The notes under the pieces: generated by a model | What the model saw: the letters and a program-made list of their open reading frames with translations, nothing else | What the model was told of the DNA's origin: nothing | Databases searched by the model: none | Position numbers and translations under genes: made by a program | Assembly: GCA_029747585.1 (NCBI GenBank) | Contig: JAPEVF010001067.1 | Coordinates: forward strand, 1 to 14,521 | Direction of reading: 5' to 3' | DNA length: 14,521 nt | Source: Pleurotus djamor | Lineage: Eukaryota; Basidiomycota; Agaricomycetes; Agaricales; Pleurotaceae | In this document: positions 1 to 8,299 of the stretch, one piece after another | Layout of the letters: every line of letters begins with the position of its first letter | Numbering within the stretch: the stretch's first letter is position 1

Positions 1-1943
1 TTTTCCGTTGATTTTTTCGTTGGCTGACTAGAGCAGGGATAGCGTCAAGGAGCTCCTGAGCCTTTTCCCGGTTCCCCAAAGAGATATAGCAGCCTAGAAC
101 GAATCGTGAGATCGACACAGGAACGCGATGGAGGAGACCGACCTGCGGCACTGAAATAGTAAGTGGCGTGACTCCTATTGGTAATGATCAGGGGTGTCCA
201 GGGGGTAAATTAAAGGAAAGGAAGGACCAGCTGTTCAACTCAGTGAGCCGCAAGAATGAGTCGGCGGCTTCTTGGTATCGTCTTTGGCTAAGTAACGTCC
301 AAGAGAGTTCAAATACCAGCTAAATTAGCGGGCATTAGTCAACAGAATGCCAGTTAGCTGAATGCAACGCATACCAGTGTATCAGCCTGTGCAAAAGAGA
401 ATGGTCGCTCAGGGCCAAGGCCATCCTGGAGGACACGGATGGCAGCCTCAGCGTCATGAGTCATTCGGAGAATCTTTGCCTATATTCCCATTTAATACCG
501 AGCTATGAATAGAACAAAGCAGGCGTACGCGGTTCAGTATCCAAAGGGCACCAGTGGGGTATTTCGGCTCGATCCTGTGCGAATATTAGACACCGTCTAA
601 GGAAAGAAAAAATGTAACGTACTTTTCGACGATTGCTCGGTATTGTTTGACAATATGCGCTTCGTCGGCTTGATATCCAGATAACAGCAATACAACGCCG
701 TAGTAAGTCATCAATACGAGCCTGAGAAGAATTAGAGGCGTGTTTGAGAAGCAACTGATAACGTACCCAGCGAAGATAGAGTGAACGTCTGACTTTGCAG
801 CAGCGACTGCGAGAGCCTGAAGGGCTACCTTCCTGTCATGTTTGAAGCCAAACCACCCAACTACGCTCCTTTAAGATATCCTGGAAATTAGACATAGGTA
901 GGGTGAACCGGAGAACTCACTGAACCTTCTTAGGGAGAAGTGAAAACACGAGGTTGAATAAACCATATCCTGAGTGTTTTTAAGAATCAATCACTCCGAT
1001 GTTTCTATCTTACGACTTACCAAAGGCCGTTCCAGAAATGATCATTTCTTCAACGGGACCAGAAGGCCCTAAGTTTGGGATAGCATGTCCGGACGGAACG
1101 CTTAGAGTGGACCCGCCAGGACGCGTCCATCGACCGAAGAAGCTTGAACCTCGGTTGATTGTCGATAAATTCGGGTTTGATGCATTACGCGAGATAGCGG
1201 GTGTGGCGGATGGAGTAGAGTAGTCATCCAAGCCATTGGGGAAAACTGTCTTATACAACCTAGAGCCAGTCAGCGTAGGGACATGGAGGGTCAATGAATG
1301 CCCCACTTGGTGAACTTGCCATGCGCACTGGAGATGGCCGTTAGTTGTTCAAGACGGTGACAAAAATTCCATATATGCTCGCCTATTTAGAGAATAACTG
1401 CGTCGAATGATGAAATTGTTAACACTCAGGTTGACTTGGAGTATGAGTGACACTCACAGGCATTGAAGATATCCCATATAAGATTCGCTATCATGGTGCA
1501 AATTGGGTATTGGTAAAGTAGAGGGATATGCTGTGGAGACCGACCTCAGCGCGTGCGTGAGCCCAAGCAAAATGATGGCATCGGCATTCATGATTTCCCA
1601 TTCTGTTCCAGGTGGGTAGCAAGAGGCCGACGGGGATTTGGCGGTTTTAATCAAGTTCTTGGACTCTGCCTCAGCATTCGTCAAGCAACGCGACGCTTCC
1701 GTCATAAGGGCAGGCTAATAAGTTAAGATTTCTATCAACCTAACGGTTATGTACATAGAGAAATATCCGTACCTCCATGCCCAGTGCCGCCTGGAGGAAG
1801 GCACAAACGCCCAAGCCCATCCAGTGGAAAGGAGTGCTGTCTGCAGCGAACTCCTTTCGGGCGCCGACGATATCATTAGAAAATAAGCAGTCAAATCCCT
1901 TTGAAGCGTCTTTGAGGGCAAGGTCGTTTGGATGTTCTGCCAT
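1..1943 (-). CDS. IML2: IML2/TTC39-family tetratricopeptide protein (3' end outside window)
   Basis: Family members are TPR-type helical-repeat proteins; yeast Iml2 is linked to inclusion-body clearance and lipid droplets. I read exons at 1943-1773, 1714-1545, 1487-1458, 1327-1307, 1259-1021, 969-921, 868-767, 721-623, 574-529, 479-375, 319-228, 174-143 and 93-1, all in phase. Recognisable blocks are [18 protein letters not shown] near the N-terminus, [105 protein letters not shown], and [20 protein letters not shown] at the window edge. The ATG at 1943 gives the N-terminus that matches this family. The 130-nt intron at 1457-1328 is longer than its neighbours and the join there looks about five residues short, so a small exon may be missing. 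It is divergent from the ARMC8-like gene. Family assignment is from remembered motifs, not a search. Confidence 0.85.
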
Positions 1944-2085
1944 GGTCGTAAGGAAGGACGTAGAGAGAGGAAGACGAAGGGCTGGAGGAAGTGGATGTGT
2001 GTCCGTGTTTAGGCTGCGTGCGCGAATATTTACGCGACTGCTTCGGCAGGGACGCGTGATCGTCGGCCTTCCCACCTCCCGCATC
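1944..2085. promoter_or_regulatory. Bidirectional promoter between IML2 and GID5
   Basis: Only 142 bp separate the two start codons of divergent genes, so both promoters and 5' leaders must overlap here or lie within the genes. I see no clear TATA box. An ACGCGT hexamer at 2052-2057 and a related ACGCGA at 2032-2037 resemble the MluI cell-cycle box bound by MBF in yeasts. That role is inference only. Confidence 0.55.
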
Positions 2086-4889
2086 ATGACCATCGAGACG
2101 CTCAACCTGTCCTCGCTGAAGCAGGTCAAAAACACAGTCATAGGCAATCCGTCGGCCAAGGCTGCTCTCGCTGGCAACCAAGGACTCATCCAGAGGTGCA
2201 TCAGTGCCATTCAATCAGCCATCTCACCAAACTTCTAAACTCAATGCAAGTCTCGTTCTTTGCCTCAACCAGCCCGCTCCGCCTCCAGGAAACGATCCCC
2301 AGGCTTCACAAACTAACATACGGATAGAGGCCGCCCACGTATTATCGTCGTTGTCATACGGTATGCATTCCCAAGCTCGATGTATTTTGTACAGGTATTC
2401 TGATCCGCCGGCGTAGGTTCACAGAATGCGGTCGCCAGCCTCCTCAATGCAAACGCTATGCAAGCATGCTTGCTCGCAATGTCTCAATTTACGCCACAGG
2501 ATCCGCTAAACCTCAAAGCTGCCTTTACACGCTGTCTTCGGTCGTTAGCTGTTGCAGTGTCGGATGTCGTAGGCCCATCGCAATGGGGTCTTCGTCACGA
2601 AGGATCGGCCATACGCCATGAAGCCATCGAAGCTTTGGACTACTTATTCAACGTGTGTGCCTGATATACTTCCTATTCCCTCATGCAAACCTTACATTCC
2701 GTGTCCGTGCAGATCAACTCCTTGGACGTTTACTTGCCTCTTTTAGATTCCACCCCGCAATTGAGTATCTCGATCGCTCAACTCATATCATCTGCTGTGC
2801 GAACTCCAGAACATAGAAATATCATCACAGAGTGGCTACCTCCATCGGATCGAATGAAGGAAAGCAAAGGGAAAAGAGGATGGGAAAAGCCTACTGCTGT
2901 CAACTCAAATGCACCCAGTAGACAAGGTGGTTGGGTTGCCCGGAGTTTGACGGCTTTGCTTCGTAGTCGAGATAGCAAAGTACCTCTATCATTCTCATCC
3001 CTACGAGAATTATTCTAACTCTCAAATTCAGCTCCAAGAGGCCACATTATATGCATTAGCATCGCTGGCGAAAGACAATGATAAAGTCGCCGTCTTGTTG
3101 AGCAAGGTCGTTCCTGACCGCAATCGTGAGTCTTTGATTGAGGATGGTTGTCACTTATGCTCACGAACTACAGTGCCGTCACCTTTTTCTACTGTGTTGT
3201 CCCTTGTCAAATCTCGATCCACCGACGTACAGTTAGCGGCCTGTTTATGGTGTGTTAACCCTTCATAATAAAATATGGCCCTTCTCATACTTTATAGCGC
3301 GACACACGTCATTCGGGCTTCGTCGTCTCCACACGCATTTCCCGGCGACGAACTGTATATTCGAAATATACTCAGCGTTTTGAATCGCATGATATCGTCG
3401 ACCTCCGACTCACCGTTGACAAGGGGTAGGGCCTGTTTCGTTCTTTGTGAGTTGCGTCCATCTTCATCATGTCTGACTACTGATTACAAAAAGACAATCT
3501 AATCTCTGACGACACGAATCTTTGTCAATTCGCTCAGGAAAGAGGTTCGCTAGAGAAGTTGATTGCAGTCGTGCAGAATATCACGCCGCTGGAACCTCCT
3601 CCGGAATGGGATGAGGATGAACCCGAGAGTTTGTCTTCTCTACGAGAGGTATATCTGTCCGTCTCTCGCATGAAAGGTTCCTGACACGCTGTAGGCTGCC
3701 CTCGTCGCTCTAGCAGCAATCTCTCTATTCGACGACGATATAAGGCGAAAGATCACAGATGACTTCCAACTCCTCCCTTACATTCATGTCTGCATATCGC
3801 ATCGTCATGTCGGTGTCCGATATGCTGCATGTCAGTGCATTCGGGCTCTCTCGCGATCAGTCTCCGTCATGCGGACAACTCTCTATGATAGTGATCTCGG
3901 GCTGAAGATGCTTGAAATTCTGATGAAAGATGACGAAGACAGACGGGTCACGAGCGCTGCTTTGGCCGCGGTTTGCAATCTGTTGATTGATTTCTCCCCG
4001 TTGCGTCAGGCAAGTCTGCAGTTGTCCCTACGTTTACATGCTGATTTGAATGGTATCACAGCAACTGCTTGACCGAAGCGTACTTCCGCGGCTTGTCCAG
4101 TTGCTAAACTCAGAAGACCCGAATCTTCGATTAAGTGCCTTATGGGCCTTCAAAAACCTGGTTTTGAAGACAAGCTTATCAACGAAGATAGAAATCATGA
4201 GCCATTTTGGCTGGGCTACGCTGGTCAAGTAGGTGTCCATGAAGTCAAGCCGTGCCTTTCGCATCATCTGAGTGAAATGCATAGATTACTATCAAGCGAC
4301 AATCATGACACACAGGAACAAGCCTTCAATGTTCTACGGAATCTCGCAGAGGATGAAGCTGGGATCGACCTTATATTTCGAGAAATGAACAAAGACGTTC
4401 TGCTGGACACAATAAATGACTGTATGAGTTCATCTGACCCGGCCATGGAAAACGTTGTGCTTCACGTGCGTAAACATTGCTCACTTATGAGTGTTGTCGT
4501 ATTGAATTCTGAGTTTTTAGGCTGTTTGTTCCCTAAAGAATCTATTCAACGGAAGCGATCACCATCAGCTTACGATTGCCTCCCATCCAAACGTGTTGAG
4601 GTCATTGCGACAATGCCTTGCGCACACGAAAGCTGAAATTCGTCGGCCAGCCGTTGATTGTATATTGGAAATCGCGCGTTCTTCCGCTGCAAATCGGAAG
4701 GAGATTATCGACGCAGGGATAGTAATGACACTGCGACACATCTGTGAATGGACAGGAGGAGTACCTGTCAGTCCGAGTGGAGGTCGCGCATCGTTGCATC
4801 CTGTTATCGAAGACGACAAATTTGTCGTTGAGCTCGCTCGCCAGGCCTTGCAAGCGTTGGAACATACGGGAAGTGTATCATCGATATGA
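2086..4889 (+). CDS. GID5: ARMC8/Vid28-like armadillo-repeat subunit of the GID/CTLH E3 ubiquitin ligase
   Basis: In yeast, Gid5 is a scaffold subunit of the GID (CTLH) E3 ligase, which marks gluconeogenic enzymes for degradation when glucose returns. Exons: 2086-2195, 2251-2360, 2417-2652, 2713-2979, 3032-3125, 3174-3249, 3298-3446, 3494-3648, 3695-4009, 4062-4228, 4285-4465, 4521-4889. They sum to 2229 nt, encoding 742 aa. The protein is built of helical armadillo-type repeats throughout, for example [53 protein letters not shown] and [18 protein letters not shown]. The N-terminal block [15 protein letters not shown] and the block [18 protein letters not shown] fit ARMC8. A Pro-rich loop (PAPPPGNDP) sits near residue 50. 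Intron 9 has a GC donor. The start is the first ATG in frame with the conserved N-terminus, and the stop TGA is at 4887-4889. Another ARM-repeat protein is possible but less likely. Confidence 0.88.
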
Positions 4890-5121
4890 TAATATAATAT
4901 GTAATATTCAGTGTCGTGGATGTGCTCATGTGTGTAGTAGTAATCTTGCGCCGGCCAACCGAAAAAACAGCGAGGACCTCGGTGTGACGCGACGTGTCAA
5001 AAGTTCACACGGCTAACCCCAAACCGCGATATTTTTTGTGGTCAGGTTCAGCGCCCCAACCTTCACCTCCCCGAAATCATCCTTCTTTCCTTCCTCCCTC
5101 CATCACCTCCATCATCCAGAC
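4890..5121. promoter_or_regulatory. GID5 3' flank and PDA1 promoter/leader
   Basis: The first 30 bases after the GID5 stop are AT-rich (TAATATAATATG-like) and probably hold the polyadenylation region. The last 55 bases before the PDA1 ATG are a C/T-rich tract (CTTCTTTCCTTCCTCCC-like), a common layout of highly expressed fungal promoters. No TATA box was found. Confidence 0.5.
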
Positions 5122-6694
5122 ATGGCTTCATTGGCACGAGTACGGGTACCAAGGCGTCTGGTCAGTCTTTTCATGACGAACAAGTGGATTTTGCCTCACG
5201 TGTTTAGCAGCCTTTCGCAGTACGCGCTATCCAAACCTCTGCAGATACGACGGAGTTACACCACTCCCCGTCGGACCCATCTCAGCCATTGACCGTGAAG
5301 CTTCATCAGGATTCCTTCCGTTCGTATCAATGCGACACGCCGGACTTGGAGGTGCAGGTCACCAAAGACGACCTTTTGACGATGTACAAGCAAATGCAGA
5401 CCATGCGTCGCATGGAAATGGCGGCAGATGCTTTGTACAAAGCTAAAATGATTCGGGGCTTCTGTCACTTGGCTATTGGTCAGGTTAGTCGTCTTTTTTC
5501 TTGGTTTCATTTGAGGATGTCTCATCAATATTCCGCTGTAGGAAGCCGTATCTGTTGGTCTGGAGCAAGGCATAACGCCTACGGACAAGGTCATCACTGC
5601 CTACCGGTGTCATCCTTTCGCTGTCCTTCGTGGTGGTACGATAAAGGGTGTTATCGGCGAGCTCCTCGGACGTCAGGCTGGCATGTCGAACGGCAAGGGT
5701 GGTTCAATGCACATCTTCACGCCAACCTTCTTTGGTGGTAACGGTATCGTCGGTGCTCAAGTACCCGTTGGTGCTGGTATTGCCTTTGCCGAAAAATACC
5801 TGGAGAGACCGAATGCGACGTTTGCTATGTATGGTGATGGTGCTAGTAACCAAGGTCAGGTCTTCGAGGCTTTCAACATGGTAAGCGATGACATACCGTC
5901 GTATACAGGAACGTCATGACTCACGGTGATTGTAGGCCAAGCTTTGGAATCTCCCTTGCGTGTTCGTCTGTGAGAACAACAAGTATGGTATGGGCACGTC
6001 TGCCGAACGCAGCTCCTCAAATACGGAATATTTCACCCGTGGTGACAAAATTCCTGGCATCCAGGTTATTCCCTTCCATTCGTATTCCGCCAAGCTTCTT
6101 CTAATTCGGCGATAGGCAAACGGCATGGACATCATTGCCGTCCGTCAAGCTGTCCAATACGCCAGAAAATGGACTGTTGAAGATAAGAAGGGACCCTTGC
6201 TCCTAGAGTTTGTTACGTACCGCTATGGTGGACACTCGTGGGTGGTAGTTTTATTTACATATCCACTGAGCCTCATGTTTTGTGCAGAATGTCCGATCCT
6301 GGAACCACTTACCGTACACGTGAAGAAGTTCAAAGGATGCGAAGCACTCAAGACCCCATCCGTGGCCTGCAGCGTTACATCGAAGAATGGGGTGTAGCCT
6401 CCGAGCAAGAGCTTAAGGTCGGCTACTCTCTATCTTTCATGACCGATGTTCGGTTTGCTCACTCCCGCTATTAGCAACTTGACAAGGAAGCGAAGGCCGA
6501 AGTTGATCAGGCCGTCGAAGAAGCTAAGGCTTCGCCCGAACCCTTGACCAAGGATCTGTGGACCGACATCTACTACAAGGGTACTGAGCCACCCTTCATG
6601 AGAGGCCGCGAACGCGAGGAGGTGAGGCATTATCTTGTCTCCCTTTGTCAGACAAACATCAGCTGACTTGTTTCCTCAGGTTCACCACTACTGA
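5122..6694 (+). CDS. PDA1: Pyruvate dehydrogenase E1 component subunit alpha, mitochondrial
   Basis: Catalyses the thiamine-diphosphate-dependent decarboxylation of pyruvate in the mitochondrial matrix, as an alpha2beta2 tetramer with E1 beta in the PDH complex. Exons: 5122-5160, 5208-5483, 5542-5880, 5936-6064, 6116-6237, 6288-6417, 6475-6621, 6680-6694. They total 1197 nt, encoding 398 aa, normal for the family. The N-terminus ([13 protein letters not shown], then [12 protein letters not shown]) is Arg-rich and lacks acids, as expected of a mitochondrial presequence. The TPP/Mg motif runs from GDG at 203-205 to NN at 232-233. The regulatory phosphorylation loop [18 protein letters not shown] has its conserved Ser at 302, with Thr where human site 2 is Ser, as I recall for yeast. 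Odd points are a NAGNAG acceptor at intron 1, the Ser302 codon split by intron 5, and a last exon coding only VHHY-stop. Identification is very secure. Confidence 0.97.
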
Positions 6695-6818
6695 TTTGTT
6701 CTTCGTTCTTACATGCTATCGCATTATTCCCCTCTAGATCCGATACTATTTTCGCTGGATATTAATAGACGCTTACCCTTTTGCTATGTTGACTAGATTG
6801 TTGTTTGCACTTCCTGCC

Positions 6819-6945
6819 AATGACCTCGTTATCAATCTTCGGGGGCTTCTCATTGGTTCCGTGTCTTCAGGGATCTGCTCTCGCACCTGGGCCTGAAGGG
6901 AGGTGAGTAGTGAACGTCGATTTTGGTGTCAATGACTTCGTTATC
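6819..6945 (+). repeat. Spaced direct repeat AATGAC(C/T)TCGTTATC
   Basis: Two 15-base copies, 6819-6833 and 6931-6945, differ at one base and lie 112 bp apart. Each ends in TTATC, the complement of a GATAA core. Possible transcription-factor sites for the downstream gene; function unproven. Confidence 0.5.
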
Positions 6946-6965
6946 TCTCTGCCAAGGAGATAACG
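6939..6965. repeat. Inverted repeat, 9-bp arms with 9-nt loop
   Basis: CGTTATCTC (6939-6947) pairs perfectly with GAGATAACG (6957-6965). It may act as a palindromic binding site containing two opposed GATAA cores, or as a hairpin in RNA. Confidence 0.55.
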
Positions 6966-7078
6966 TTGCGGAGCTTCCATGCCACACAGGACTAACCATA
7001 AGCGCCAGTGGTGAACGGTCTTCTACCGAATAGACTTCACCCATGACTACTGTCTCCCTGGGATACTCTAATCTTCCC

Positions 7079-7087
7079 CATATATAA
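7079..7087 (+). promoter_or_regulatory. TATA box of the acetyltransferase gene
   Basis: An ATATATAAG match lies about 65 to 70 bp upstream of the ATG at 7152 and is followed by a C/A-rich leader. This is typical placement for a fungal core promoter. Confidence 0.6.
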
Positions 7088-7151
7088 GTGCTGGGAGGAA
7101 GAGCCCATCACATCCAACTTCAGCCCAACTCACCTTCACTTCCACATCATC

Positions 7152-8157
7152 ATGGCGTTCATCCTTCGTGAAATACCTAATCCTACAGGTATCGTTGATA
7201 CACGCCTGTTCTCTATCCCAAGGGCCTTCCTTACTCCTTCCACAATACGCAGAGGCTCAGCTTATGGAATTGTCGAGTATGGCTGCAGCTGCTTTCGAAG
7301 GTGGTCAGTATCATCGTAGTGCCTTCACAAGGCCTATGAGGGTATTAGCTCCTTTGCTCACACGTCGCCCATTCCTAGACTCATTCTTGTTGGCGGCCGT
7401 TGGCAACGACCCTGCTTTGAATGTTTCTTATCACCGCGCACAGATGATTGCTGCCGCAATTGCTGGCAAAATCGTCGTGGCGGAGGATCTGGCTGACCGA
7501 AGTATAATCGGCGGTAAGTCTCTTTCACCAGTGTAGCCGACCTTGACTAACGTGCACAAGTCGCGCTCTGGTTTCCCCCTGGTTGTACCATGTTTGCAAG
7601 GTGACCTCAGTGCCCAGACACGCCCTGAAACTGATATTCTCCACCGAACAGCGAGGAGCAAGATCGGATTGCCTTTCAACCTTTCCTGAAACGGTGTCCT
7701 CCAAGTATTCAGTCTTGGTGGAATGATCATGTGGGGACCCTTTCCTCAGCCTTTCTCTCTCCGAGTCTCCGCACCACTCATTCATAATTCAGTTCCTTGT
7801 GGAGCACCCTAAGTCATGTCAAAGGATGTTTGGTCGACATTTGCTCAATAAGGCGTGGCAGCTTGAATTAGTGGCCATCGCTCCCGGCCATCAAGGCCAG
7901 GGTATTGGTTCTGCTCTTGTTCGCGATGGTCAGCAGCGTATCGCGCAGAGGAAGCTAATCTACCTTGACACCCAAACGGAGCAGAACGTAAGTGCTAAGT
8001 CAGCTCCATCACCTCATTTTCTCTTACAACATCAATCAAATAGGTGAAGTTCTACCAGCGCCTTGGTTTTGTTCTTCGCGGCCGTTACGAATTCAACAGT
8101 AGTAGTAGCGGCATGTTTCCTTTGTTCTGCATGACTGCTGCTAAGGTTTCTGTGTGA
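7152..8157 (+). CDS. GNAT-family N-acetyltransferase
   Basis: Likely transfers an acetyl group from acetyl-CoA to an amine; the substrate cannot be told. Exons: 7152-7188, 7253-7513, 7561-7600, 7652-7730, 7793-7987, 8044-8157. They sum to 726 nt, encoding 241 aa, with all joins in phase. Exon 5 holds GNAT motif A: the strand LELVAIAP followed by the acetyl-CoA loop GHQGQGIGSAL, with the Q-x-G-x-G-type signature at residues 173-178. Motif B follows across the last intron (YLDTQTEQN then VKFYQRLGF). The first half (LSSMAAAAFEGG, then VAEDLADRSIIGGVALWFPPG) matches the layout of fungal GNAT proteins of 220-250 aa. Exon 1 codes only MAFILREIPNPT plus one base, and the exon 1-2 join is the least certain. 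It has its own TATA box and converges with the amidohydrolase gene, leaving 142 bp between stops. Confidence 0.85.
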
Positions 8158-8299
8158 TGATACCCCGGGTTTTTCTTGTCAATGTATTTGTATCGAGTTG
8201 CATTGCCCACACATTTGTATTTTTCTCTGACGNTTTATGTGTATATTTCCATACCAATCTTACATATATGCAATCATGCAACATGAGATCGCATTGAAC
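8158..8299. other. Convergent intergenic gap (shared 3' region)
   Basis: 142 bp between the stop codons of two convergent genes, so their 3' UTRs probably overlap. It is T-rich on the plus strand, with ATATATG-type polyadenylation-like sequence, and contains an ambiguous base at 8233. Confidence 0.6.

Larger units (their letters stand above)
6695..7151. promoter_or_regulatory. PDA1 3' flank and acetyltransferase promoter region
   Basis: 457 bp without a credible gene. The left part is T-rich PDA1 3' UTR/terminator sequence. A 15-bp near-perfect direct repeat with core CGTTATC occurs at 6819-6833 and 6931-6945, and the second copy is part of a hairpin at 6939-6965. The right end holds a TATA box and a C/A-rich leader. 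Confidence 0.5.

Noticed and set aside
2196..2218. A 23-nt first intron in GID5
   Set aside because: It gives an attractive HLTKLLNS reading, but the length is too short for splicing and a second intron would be needed. The 55-nt intron 2196-2250 with a branch-like TTCTAAAC fits better and keeps frame.
1777..2238. Long plus-strand open frame upstream of and including GID5 exon 1
   Set aside because: Its first part is antisense to IML2 exon 1. Only the portion from the ATG at 2086 matches the GID5 N-terminus, and the frame ends inside intron 1.
6850..7044. Minus-strand open frame between PDA1 and the acetyltransferase
   Set aside because: No recognisable domain, and it overlaps the direct repeats and promoter. 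Probably chance.
2086..8157. Carbon-metabolism gene cluster (GID5, PDA1, acetyltransferase)
   Set aside because: The adjacency is suggestive, but these are housekeeping genes without shared promoters or pathway-specific markers. Nothing in the sequence supports a functional cluster.
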